A stretch of 64,000 nt of DNA from Oscillospiraceae bacterium (GTDB lineage: Bacteria > Bacillota > Clostridia > Oscillospirales > Oscillospiraceae): assembly GCA_902801295.1 (NCBI GenBank), contig CADCHN010000005.1, positions 1 through 64,000 on the forward strand. Reading direction: 5' to 3'. Under the pieces are notes generated by a model that did no database searches, had not been told where the DNA came from, and worked only from the letters and a program-made list of their open reading frames with translations. Position numbers and translations under genes: made by a program. Shown here piece by piece: positions 7,845 through 15,189 of this stretch. The first letter of the stretch is position 1, and each line of letters starts with the position of its first letter.

Positions 7845-9218
7845 TCATTTTGCTTTCTTCTTCACCTTGAAAATCAGCAGCTCAAGCAAAACCATATAGA
7901 CGGCGACAAGCCCCAGTGTGATCCAGCAGAGCAGATCGGACTTTGGCGCAAGGCCCACAAGCACAAGGATCGGCGCGCCGAGAATGATGCCAAAGCTGCT
8001 GCCGGTGATGAGATTGTTGGCGGCCGGGGTGGCGAGATCGGGATCAATCTCACGCAGCAGCAGTACGCCTGAGCTGATTGTTCCGGTCAGCATGCCGAAC
8101 ATGGAGATGAGTCCTTCGTAATAGTAATCCTTGTACACGTCGCGGCACACAAAACGGAGATGCAGCCAGGTGACGACGCCTCCCGCGACTGCCATCAGTA
8201 CGAAGGGCACCCAGAGCCCCCGGATATCCTCGAGATTGATGGATGCGATACCCGCGACGATCATGATATCGAAGAAAAAGCCGGAGATGCGGTTGAGCAA
8301 ATAGTTGTTCTGATACTGGCGTCGGACGAGACCGGCCTTTTTCACTTTCTCAAGCAGCACACGCACCAGAATGGCCAGCGCCGAGCCGATGATGAAGTTA
8401 AAGCCCCAGATCAGCGTATTTACTGTGCCGGCAAGGCCCGGAGAAAGCGCGGCGATGCCGGAGGTGATGCCCCAGGCGGCGAGATATGTCGCAAGGTAAA
8501 CCAGCACGACCATCGCGATCTGCACCGAGAGCTTGTCGATGGAGTTGGAGACAGGAATCTCGTCTTTGCTCTGGAAGAAATCGACGCTGGGCTGCTCAGC
8601 CTCCAAACGCCGGGCGACGCCGAGCTTTCCGCGGCGGGAAAGTACGTTCAGAATCATCACGCCGACGATGCAGGCGACAAGATATCCGGCGGCAGCAATG
8701 GAGAGGCCAAAGCTGCGGCCGCCGGTAAAGCCGAGCGCCTCATAGCTCGAGCCGATGTTGTTGGCCTGGCCAGGGCCTTGCCCATAGCCCATCGGCAGCA
8801 GCAGACCTGCCGCCTTGAAGAGTCCGGGCATGAAGGTATAGGCCAGAAAGAGAGTAATCAGAAGGCCGGTGATGCCCTGAACCAGATAGGTGCTGACGAT
8901 GACCGCGCCGGATTTGAGCCCGGTCAAATCGCCGCCTGTGCTCTGCTTTTCGGCCGGCACGCGCAGACTCATCGCGATAAATCCCAACGCGATGCCGTGG
9001 TAGACGAGCATTTCCATGATCGCTCCGTCAAGCCGGACAAGACCGACATATTTGGCAATCAAGAGCAGAAAGCCGGCAAGAACCGCGACAGGCATCAGGC
9101 TTTTTCGGATCAGCGAAACCTTCTGTCGCAGAAGCTGTGCCAGCAAAATCGCGCCGGCAATCAGCCCCAGCTGAATGATAAAGCCCCAAAGTTCCTGGTT
9201 GGCAGCCGAATAATCCAT
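7845..9218 (-). CDS. GltS-like sodium/glutamate symporter family permease
   Basis: A 457-residue integral membrane protein with about ten or more hydrophobic segments and the two-fold Gly-rich layout of the GltS family; GYGQGPGQANNIGSSYE and the second-half SGVLLLREIDPDLATPAANNL correspond to the re-entrant loop regions. The start at ATG 9218 is preceded by GGAAGGAG; the frame to 9266 is N-terminally longer but overlaps the preceding gene. Expected to import an acidic amino acid or related anion with Na+. It follows the acyltransferase gene after one base and ends ahead of a terminator, so the two genes form a pair. Confidence 0.8.
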   Translation of the reverse strand: MDYSAANQELWGFIIQLGLIAGAILLAQLLRQKVSLIRKSLMPVAVLAGFLLLIAKYVGLVRLDGAIMEMLVYHGIALGFIAMSLRVPAEKQSTGGDLTGLKSGAVIVSTYLVQGITGLLITLFLAYTFMPGLFKAAGLLLPMGYGQGPGQANNIGSSYEALGFTGGRSFGLSIAAAGYLVACIVGVMILNVLSRRGKLGVARRLEAEQPSVDFFQSKDEIPVSNSIDKLSVQIAMVVLVYLATYLAAWGITSGIAALSPGLAGTVNTLIWGFNFIIGSALAILVRVLLEKVKKAGLVRRQYQNNYLLNRISGFFFDIMIVAGIASINLEDIRGLWVPFVLMAVAGGVVTWLHLRFVCRDVYKDYYYEGLISMFGMLTGTISSGVLLLREIDPDLATPAANNLITGSSFGIILGAPILVLVGLAPKSDLLCWITLGLVAVYMVLLELLIFKVKKKAK

Positions 9219-9219
9219 C

Positions 9220-10350
9220 TTATTTCTCCTTCCATAGGTCAAGATATTTCCGAAGATTCGCCCCATGTTCAGCGCGGATCTGATAGTATTCTCCCTGTAC
9301 GCTCAACAGCAGGAGATTGGCCTGAACCATGGCCATGCTGCCGATATCGTGGAGCATGAACTCGTGATTACCGCAGCTGAGGCGGTCGGCAAACTGCCGC
9401 AGCGAGCCGGTTCCGAGCGCATTCTCCGTGTGTGCGGCGCTAATTTTTGTCAGTGTCATCCCTTCATCGCTAAATAGCAGTTCTCCCTCCGGCTTCGGCA
9501 TCTTTGCCAGCGCTTCACGCTGCCAGCGGTCCCAAGCCGCTATTGTTTCGAAAGGCTCGGAGGGTTCAAAAAAACCGGTTTCCGCATAGCTGATCGACAG
9601 TCCGCATGCACAGAACAGCCGGTCGCCTGCGCTGCTCAGCGTACCGATCCTGCGGCAGCGCGGGCAGAGATACAGCGCCTTCTCCAGCCCTTCGGCGCGA
9701 TGCTTGCCCCGGTAGGCAACGGGCGCTTTACGCTGCCGATCCCAAGCGTTTTCCGAAAGATCCCGTTGGATCGCGGCGTTGATGTCACCCGGGGTCATTT
9801 GTCTGAGCTGCTCCGGGGGGTATATATTCACCGGATGGCCGTGCACTTTTCCGCGGCGCACGCCCTTTCCCCAGCGCGGAAGACTGAGATATCCGCCCTC
9901 CAGCCGGTAGGTCACGAGTGTTGCTCCAGAGCTCCGGGCCAGCTTGCCGGTGGCCGGGAAAATCGGCTGGGTCAGCCCGTCCCAACTCTGCTCGCCCTCG
10001 GCAAAGAGACAGACTGAATGACCTTCCCGCAGATGCCGCAGGCAGGCCTTCACGGTATCTGTGCCCGTCGAGGCTTTTCTGCGCGGAATGGGTGCGACCA
10101 GCCAGTTCAGGAGTTTCGATACGAAACCGAGACGGAAGATGTGCTCGCTTGCCACATAATACACCTGCTTGTGCGGCAGGCTCATGGCGACCAGCAGCGG
10201 ATCCCAGGCGGTTACGTGGTTCGGAATCAACAGCACAGGGCCATCGACGTTCAAATCCACGTGCGTCATATGAAACTTGCGGCAGATCCAGCGGTGCAAA
10301 AGGACATAGAGGATCCGCCATATTTTCCGGTGACGGAGATAACTGTCCAT
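9220..10350 (-). CDS. PlsC-like 1-acylglycerol-3-phosphate acyltransferase with zinc-ribbon C-terminal extension
   Basis: A 376-residue protein. Residues 35-200 form a PlsC-type acyltransferase: NHVTAWD gives the HX4D catalytic motif (H45, D50), and LFAEGEQSWDG stands where FPEGTRS is usual. Beyond the enzyme's normal end, a CPRC...CACG zinc ribbon (about 225-248) and a further 130 residues of unknown fold are appended. The ATG at 10350 has AAAGGACG upstream. Likely acylates lysophosphatidic acid or a related lysolipid at the membrane. The tail is unusual for the family. It shares a transcript with the GltS-like permease. Confidence 0.8.
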   Translation of the reverse strand: MDSYLRHRKIWRILYVLLHRWICRKFHMTHVDLNVDGPVLLIPNHVTAWDPLLVAMSLPHKQVYYVASEHIFRLGFVSKLLNWLVAPIPRRKASTGTDTVKACLRHLREGHSVCLFAEGEQSWDGLTQPIFPATGKLARSSGATLVTYRLEGGYLSLPRWGKGVRRGKVHGHPVNIYPPEQLRQMTPGDINAAIQRDLSENAWDRQRKAPVAYRGKHRAEGLEKALYLCPRCRRIGTLSSAGDRLFCACGLSISYAETGFFEPSEPFETIAAWDRWQREALAKMPKPEGELLFSDEGMTLTKISAAHTENALGTGSLRQFADRLSCGNHEFMLHDIGSMAMVQANLLLLSVQGEYYQIRAEHGANLRKYLDLWKEK

Positions 10351-10397
10351 CTTGTCACGTCCTTTCGCAGAGTTGTTGCGCAAATCCTTCGCCGGCC

Positions 10398-10426
10398 TTG
10401 CTCAAAGACGCGGCACGTGATAGTAT
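10398..10426 (+). promoter_or_regulatory. Sigma-A-type promoter of the DUF4250 gene
   Basis: TTGCTC, a 17-base spacer and TAGTAT lie 34 bases before the DUF4250 start codon. Inferred from match to the vegetative consensus only. Confidence 0.5.
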
Positions 10427-10459
10427 ACTTCTGATAAAACAATGATGGAGGACAGAAAA

Positions 10460-10633
10460 ATGCTGCCGAAGGATCCGATCATACTGCTTAGTCTTGTCAA
10501 TACAAAGCTTCGCGACGAGTATGCCGATCTTGACGAACTCTGCACTGCGCTGGACGAAGATCGTCAAGAACTGGAGAAGCGTCTTGCCGGCATCGGCTAT
10601 TATTATGACCGAAAAAACAATTGCTTTAAATAA
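10460..10633 (+). CDS. DUF4250 domain-containing small protein
   Basis: A 57-residue protein starting MLPKDPIILLSLVNTKLRDEY, which closely matches the short DUF4250 family widespread in Firmicutes. It is mainly helical and acidic in the middle (DLDELCTALDED). The start at ATG 10460 is preceded by GGAGG at 9 bases; a slightly longer reading from 10442 would place the Shine-Dalgarno sequence inside the gene. Monocistronic between its own promoter and a strong terminator. Function is unknown; similarity to a helix-turn-helix is possible but not demonstrable here. Confidence 0.88.
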   Translation: MLPKDPIILLSLVNTKLRDEYADLDELCTALDEDRQELEKRLAGIGYYYDRKNNCFK

Positions 10634-10688
10634 ATTGTAGCATAGCGCACTAAAAAAGAAAAGAGAAGAATCGGAAAAGATCTTCGAC

Positions 10689-10729
10689 AAAAAGCTGCTG
10701 CAGGCTTCATTTCTGCAGCAGCTTTTTTG
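10689..10729. terminator. Bidirectional terminator
   Basis: AAGCTGCTGCAG and CTGCAGCAGCTT form a 12-bp stem with an 8-base loop, followed by TTTTTTG on the plus strand and TTTTTG on the minus strand. It can end both the DUF4250 transcript and the convergent operon ending at 10814. Confidence 0.85.
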
Positions 10730-10813
10730 TTTCGTTGACCTCGTAGCCAGCCAGCTAACGATCAGCTGTGATGACGAGCCTTTTGGAAAGAAAGGCAACA
10801 AGCTCAAATAAGA

Positions 10814-11812
10814 TTATGGTTCAGTCGGATCCGCTGATTCCAACGGAGATTCTGTCGAATGCTCCGACGGATTGAAATACTCATATACGAGCGCGGACAG
10901 CTCCGCAATAGCGGCGGAGGCCTGCGTATCATCCTCGGAGCCGTTGTTGATGACAGAGAGGATATAATCGCCTCCGTCGGAAAACACAAGTCCCGCGTCA
11001 GCGCAGCATTTATGCTCAAGATCTCCGGTCTTATGGGCGCAGATAACGCCCTTCGGCAGGCCGGCGGGAATCCGGTCATTCAAGGTCTGCGCTTTCAATA
11101 TATCGAGCATATCGGAGGAATACTGCGGAGAAACCAGCTCATAACGGTAGAGCAGTTTGTAAAACAGAGCGACGTCTTCAGCGGTTGTGTAGTTTTCCTG
11201 ATCGCTTTTCAGATCCAGCAGCGTGCGATTCATCGACGTATGGTTGCAGCCGATCGAGCGGGCAAAGTCGTTGACAGCCTCCATTCCCGCATCTCCGGAG
11301 CTTTCTCCCAGACTCAGAATCAGCCAGTTGGCGCAGTAGTTATCGCTGATGACGATCATCTGTCGTGCGCTGGGGACATAGCTCCAATAATCAAAAGAGC
11401 CGTCCTGAATCCTCTGAAAGACAGCGCCCATGATAAACAGCTTAATCAGGCTGGCCGACACCATCGGTTCGTTTTCCAGTGTGGAGCAGCAGGCGTATTC
11501 GCCCTGGGTCAGGTTGTAAACATAGATATCCCAGGTGCCCGGATTGTCGGCGATGAATTTCTCCAGCAGAGACTGCAGTTCCGCATCCTGGTCGGGCTGA
11601 TTGGGATCCGGCATGTCGATCAGCATAGGCTCCAGCGTAGAAACAGGCGCAGGAGAGGGCGTAATTCGAGGCTCGGTAAATCTTCGCTCCGGCTCGGGCG
11701 GATGATGCGTGATGAGCGGAATGAGCACCATCAGCGCCAGCGCAAGCAGCATGGCAAGCAGCGCCGCGATGAATCGCAGCAGCATTTGCCGGTCAATATT
11801 GGGCAGCTTCAA
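10814..11812 (-). CDS. Membrane-anchored beta-lactamase-fold serine hydrolase
   Basis: 332 residues: a short cytoplasmic start, one membrane helix (about 12-34), a Pro-rich linker, then a class A beta-lactamase-like domain. All three active-site motifs are present: S121-L-I-K124 (SxxK), S156-D-N158 (SDN) and K261-T-G263 (KTG). The omega-loop region (TLLDLKSDQENYTT) has no counterpart of the deacylating Glu166 (ExxLN), so penicillinase activity seems unlikely; a peptidoglycan D,D-peptidase or esterase-like role outside the membrane fits better. Its start overlaps the YARHG gene by 4 bases. Last gene of the operon. Confidence 0.8.
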   Translation of the reverse strand: MKLPNIDRQMLLRFIAALLAMLLALALMVLIPLITHHPPEPERRFTEPRITPSPAPVSTLEPMLIDMPDPNQPDQDAELQSLLEKFIADNPGTWDIYVYNLTQGEYACCSTLENEPMVSASLIKLFIMGAVFQRIQDGSFDYWSYVPSARQMIVISDNYCANWLILSLGESSGDAGMEAVNDFARSIGCNHTSMNRTLLDLKSDQENYTTAEDVALFYKLLYRYELVSPQYSSDMLDILKAQTLNDRIPAGLPKGVICAHKTGDLEHKCCADAGLVFSDGGDYILSVINNGSEDDTQASAAIAELSALVYEYFNPSEHSTESPLESADPTEP

Positions 11813-12570
11813 TAGTATGAACCTCCCCAGTGCGCGGTTTCGTATTGACTGATATAGTTGACGTTGGCTTTTTCATACTCGTTGAGGACGGATTCACTGA
11901 AATTGGCGGCAGAAATTGTGCCGTTGTACCAGCTTTTGCTGTTAAAATAGTTGGCGATTTCGGTTGTCACAAACATTCTTCCGTGGCGGGCAAAGATTTC
12001 ATTTCGAGCCAGACAACACTGTTCCCAGGTCAGGTTTTTCAGGTCGGCATCTGTGATATAACGGCTGTCGCTGCCGGGAATCAAATAATCGCCGGCGGAA
12101 ACAGGCTCTGGTGTTGCCGTGGGTGTGGGCGTCGGATCGGATGTAGGCAGGGGAGAGGCCGTCGGCAGCACGATCTCCGCGCTGTTCACAGGCTGAGATT
12201 CCGCTGGCGCAGCGGTTGTCGGAGAAGCAGTTTCTTTGCCGAAAACAAAGCTGCTCGTTCCGCCCCAGGCTGATTTGTCCGAGCTGCTGTGGCGGCTGCT
12301 GCGGCTGCTTTCTTCCGTATCTTCGCGCTCAGTCTCATTCGTTCCGCTCAACTTCGGAAAGTTGATGATGATGGCAATGATGGCGACAATCAGCAGCAGT
12401 GACAGAATCAAAAGCAGTACCGTAATCACGCGGCTTTTGCTCATTTCTTCGGGAACAGCTTTCGTTTCCTGGGGACGCGGGACTTCGGGCTTTGGCCTCG
12501 GATTGCCGCAGCTCAGGCAATAACGATATTCATCTTTATTTTCGTTTTGACAGGCACTGCATTTCCACAT
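11809..12570 (-). CDS. Zinc-ribbon, single-pass membrane protein with YARHG domain
   Basis: 253 residues. The N-terminus is a CSAC...CLSCG zinc ribbon (C4, C7, C19, C22) on the cytoplasmic side, then a membrane helix at about 47-69, a long Ser/Thr/Pro-rich low-complexity linker (75-165) and a C-terminal YARHG domain whose signature appears as LARNEIFARHGRMF. YARHG domains occur at the outside of bacterial membranes and are thought to bind peptidoglycan or carbohydrate. It precedes and overlaps the beta-lactamase-fold gene, so the two are probably made in fixed ratio and may act together at the wall. Confidence 0.85.
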   Translation of the reverse strand: MWKCSACQNENKDEYRYCLSCGNPRPKPEVPRPQETKAVPEEMSKSRVITVLLLILSLLLIVAIIAIIINFPKLSGTNETEREDTEESSRSSRHSSSDKSAWGGTSSFVFGKETASPTTAAPAESQPVNSAEIVLPTASPLPTSDPTPTPTATPEPVSAGDYLIPGSDSRYITDADLKNLTWEQCCLARNEIFARHGRMFVTTEIANYFNSKSWYNGTISAANFSESVLNEYEKANVNYISQYETAHWGGSYY

Positions 12571-12588
12571 GATGCAATTTCCCCGCTT

Positions 12589-13497
12589 TCATGACAGATA
12601 TTGATGGATAAAGGCATCCAGCTTGCTCTCATATCCTTTTGGATCGACATACATGCACTCTACATGCCGCGCGTCATCTACAAACAGGCAATCCTTCGGC
12701 CCCGGATACATGTCGTAAAGTGTATCTCCGTTTGAGAATGCGACGGAGCGGTCTTTTCTGCCGTGCACAAACAGAATCGGCAGGTGCGATTGCCTTAGGC
12801 TTGGCCGTACATCGGTGTCGCGCAGATCATAGCCGGCGATGATCCGGTTCAGGCCACGCATGATCGGATACATCGGACCAAGAGAAGACTTCAGCTGCGT
12901 TTCACCGCTTGTGTATCCGCAGTCGGCCACGATCATTTTCACCTGAGACGGGCATTGGCTGCTCATTTTCAGCACCGTTGCAGCACCCATGGAAAATCCG
13001 TGAAGGATAATTTGAGTGTCGCTGCCGAAGCGGCGGCAGAGCTCGTCAATCCAGAGTAGACAGTCGGCGCTTTCAAAGTAGTCAAAACCGATCTGCCGCC
13101 CTTCACTCTCGCCGTGCGCCGTGTGGTCACTGCAAAAAAGGTCAAAGCCGCGCGAGGCGTAGTAATTGTAGTACATTCCGGCGGTCTCCGTGTGTTCGGA
13201 ACGGTAGCCGTGGATGATAAAAGCGATCCGTTTTCCCTCGCCGCCGGCAGGATAGTAATAGCCCGTGAGGAGTTCGCCTCGCGCTGATCGAATCTGCAAC
13301 TTTGTCCTCGACTGATGACGCAGTGCCTCGGCTGCCGCATCCCGGCGGAGATAATAGGCCTCCTCGTGGCCTTTCTTATCGAGAAGCGGCGATAAAAGAC
13401 GTGAACCTTCCCGGCGGAAGGTATACCGGTAGAGCTCGCCGGTAAATACAGCGGCGGCACCGATCAGGGAGGCAGGGATGAGCAATAGTTTTTTCAT
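12589..13497 (-). CDS. Alpha/beta hydrolase with N-terminal membrane anchor
   Basis: A 302-residue serine hydrolase. An N-terminal hydrophobic stretch (about 3-20) anchors or exports it. IAFIIHGYRSEH supplies the oxyanion region, HGFSMGAATV holds the nucleophile elbow GFSMG, and FVHGRKDRSV plus DDARHVECMYV give likely acid and histidine of the triad. Resembles the BAAT/dienelactone-type or YqkD-like hydrolases of Firmicutes; substrate unknown. Lies 4 bases after the amino-acid permease and 18 bases before the YARHG gene. Confidence 0.85.
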   Translation of the reverse strand: MKKLLLIPASLIGAAAVFTGELYRYTFRREGSRLLSPLLDKKGHEEAYYLRRDAAAEALRHQSRTKLQIRSARGELLTGYYYPAGGEGKRIAFIIHGYRSEHTETAGMYYNYYASRGFDLFCSDHTAHGESEGRQIGFDYFESADCLLWIDELCRRFGSDTQIILHGFSMGAATVLKMSSQCPSQVKMIVADCGYTSGETQLKSSLGPMYPIMRGLNRIIAGYDLRDTDVRPSLRQSHLPILFVHGRKDRSVAFSNGDTLYDMYPGPKDCLFVDDARHVECMYVDPKGYESKLDAFIHQYLS

Positions 13498-13501
13498 GGC
13501 T

Positions 13502-14656
13502 TCAGCTCATAAAGGAGCCCGCAGTAGCGAGCATGGTGCAGACAAAAACCAGAATCTGGAACGGCAGCGTGCCAAAACGGCCGACGATATCCGCGCTGCC
13601 GACGCGCTTGCGGGAGAGATGATAGGCCAGAATGATGCCGAGGCCGGTGACAACCTGGATCGCGCTGGCAAACATCGTGAATTTGACAAAGCTCAGGCTG
13701 CTCAGAAGCGCCAGCACAAGGCAGGGGAGAGAGGCACAGAGCCAGCTGAGATTCTTGTTCCAATGCGTCTGCTCATGGACAATGTCGCGCAGGTTCAGGG
13801 TATTGGCCCAGAAGGAGGTAGCCAGCGCGAGCAAAGAAAAGACGTAGCCCACGATGCTGACCCAGCCGCCCAAACGGGAGGAGAGATCAACGAGGGCACC
13901 CTTTTCCGTGACGTTGGGCGCACCGACGCCAAGAAGTGTCGTGACGGTGACGAGAAGAATCAGCGCAGCGTTGATAGCAAGGCCTGCTGCGATCGACAGA
14001 CGGATCTTCTTAACGTCGCCCTCCAAACCTTTGACCACCTGCGGGGTGGACATGACAGCCGAGAGGGAGAAGGAGATCACGCTCAGCAGAGCCAGCGCGT
14101 TTTTTCCGCCGCCAAAGGCGGTGGGCAGCGGCTGTACCTGACCCGTCAGCGTAAAGACAAAGAGCAGTGCCATAACAAATACCATGGCGGCAACGGCGTA
14201 TTTTTCGCAGATGCCGACAAGCTTCATGCCGAAAAAGACGACGCCGGCGCCGAGCACATAAAACAGCAGCATGCCAAGGGTGCTGTCAAGACCAAACCAC
14301 TCGTTGAAGACGTTGGCTGCGCCGGTCAGAAAGCTGCTGACGTTCATCAGCACGGACAGACCCAGCAGCGCAAAGGCAGCCCAGGTGAAAATCTTTTTAA
14401 ACTTGCCGGAGAAGAGCTCACGGTCAAAGCAGCTGATAAACTGCGCGCCGCCGTTATTGTAACTCAGTTCCGCGATGATGAGGTGCAGCACCAGATTGAA
14501 GAGGTAGCAGAAGCACAGAATCAGCAGAATTTCACGCATACTGTTGCGGGCGGCCAGCGCCGGTACAGCCAGAATGCCCGCTCCGACACCGTGCTCGACA
14601 ATGATGCCGGTGGCCTCAAAAAAGCTCAGCTTGGATTCACCCTGAATCTTTGCCAT
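13502..14656 (-). CDS. Amino-acid permease (aromatic/neutral amino-acid type)
   Basis: A 384-residue permease with about ten or eleven hydrophobic segments of the LeuT-like APC superfamily. The first helix carries the unwound motif GVGAGILAVPALAA (about 22-35), like the HAAAP group that includes TyrP and the Mur-type permeases. The start at ATG 14656 is 11 bases after AAAGGA; the open frame to 14755 would run through the promoter. Probably imports an amino acid by proton or sodium symport. First gene of the operon running to 10814. Confidence 0.8.
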   Translation of the reverse strand: MAKIQGESKLSFFEATGIIVEHGVGAGILAVPALAARNSMREILLILCFCYLFNLVLHLIIAELSYNNGGAQFISCFDRELFSGKFKKIFTWAAFALLGLSVLMNVSSFLTGAANVFNEWFGLDSTLGMLLFYVLGAGVVFFGMKLVGICEKYAVAAMVFVMALLFVFTLTGQVQPLPTAFGGGKNALALLSVISFSLSAVMSTPQVVKGLEGDVKKIRLSIAAGLAINAALILLVTVTTLLGVGAPNVTEKGALVDLSSRLGGWVSIVGYVFSLLALATSFWANTLNLRDIVHEQTHWNKNLSWLCASLPCLVLALLSSLSFVKFTMFASAIQVVTGLGIILAYHLSRKRVGSADIVGRFGTLPFQILVFVCTMLATAGSFMS

Positions 14657-14689
14657 AGCACATACCGTCCTTTCCGCTCGAGTAAGAAA

Positions 14690-14718
14690 ATTATAAAAGT
14701 ATCTCAAATCCTTGTCAA
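14690..14718 (-). promoter_or_regulatory. Sigma-A promoter of the permease operon
   Basis: On the minus strand TTGACA, 17 bases, TATAAT: a perfect consensus match. The -10 element is 34 bases before the permease ATG. Confidence 0.8.
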
Positions 14719-14735
14719 GGCCAAGCGCTGCCAAA

Positions 14736-14765
14736 TTGACAAGCAGCGATGCCATGAGGTATAAT
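14736..14765 (+). promoter_or_regulatory. Sigma-A promoter of the Nif11-like gene
   Basis: TTGACA, 18 bases, TATAAT on the plus strand, divergent from and back to back with the permease promoter. The leader before the ATG at 14820 contains a small CGCCGT/GCGGCG hairpin. Confidence 0.75.
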
Positions 14766-14819
14766 CAAGAAAACATACACGCGCCGTCTGTATGCGGCGT
14801 TTGTCCGGGAGGAATCAGC

Positions 14820-15143
14820 ATGGTGGAAAATGCGGAAAAATTCTTTGACCTGTATCGCCGGGACGAGGCGCTGCGCGAGCGCGTAGCCGAAGCCGAGGCC
14901 GCCTATCCGGGCAGTCTGGAGGTTCGCGAATCTGTGGCGGAATATGTGCTGCTGCCGATCGCGGAGTCTGTGGGTCTGCCGTTTACGATCAAAGATCTGC
15001 GCGCCTATGAAACGCGCCTGAAAATGCGCAATGTCAAGCCGGATGAGGAGATCCCGGAGGGAGATCCCATCGACGAGGATCCGGTCAGCTACTGGCTGCT
15101 CGACCGCGGCTGGGAAAACGACCCCAAGTATTTTAAAAAGTAA
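14820..15143 (+). CDS. Small Nif11-like protein
   Basis: A 107-residue acidic protein preceded by GGGAGG at 6 bases. MVENAEKFFDLYRRDEALR at the start, followed by helical segments ending in ESVGLPFTIKDL, follows the pattern of Nif11 domains (AEKFFE... then AGF.FT..DL). The C-terminal 40 residues are rich in Glu, Asp and Pro and end WENDPKYFKK. Nif11-like peptides can be precursors of modified peptides, but here there is no modifying enzyme or transporter next door and no double-glycine leader site, so a free-standing role is more likely. Monocistronic with its own promoter and terminator. Confidence 0.7.
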   Translation: MVENAEKFFDLYRRDEALRERVAEAEAAYPGSLEVRESVAEYVLLPIAESVGLPFTIKDLRAYETRLKMRNVKPDEEIPEGDPIDEDPVSYWLLDRGWENDPKYFKK

Positions 15144-15160
15144 ATGCTGCGCATGGAGCG

Positions 15161-15189
15161 GCCCCGCTTTTGCGGGGCTGTTTTTTATT
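15161..15189 (+). terminator. Terminator after the Nif11-like gene
   Basis: GCCCCGC / GCGGGGC stem with a 4-base loop, then TG and TTTTTT. The T-run overlaps the end of the convergent lipoprotein gene. Confidence 0.85.

Noticed and set aside
10355..10807. 150-residue minus-strand frame over the DUF4250 gene
   Set aside because: It crosses a bidirectional terminator and the promoter of the DUF4250 gene and is antisense to it.
14690..14765. Divergent promoters as a toxin-antitoxin or phase-variable switch
   Set aside because: The two promoters do not overlap, no invertible repeat flanks them and the genes (permease, Nif11-like) do not fit such a system.
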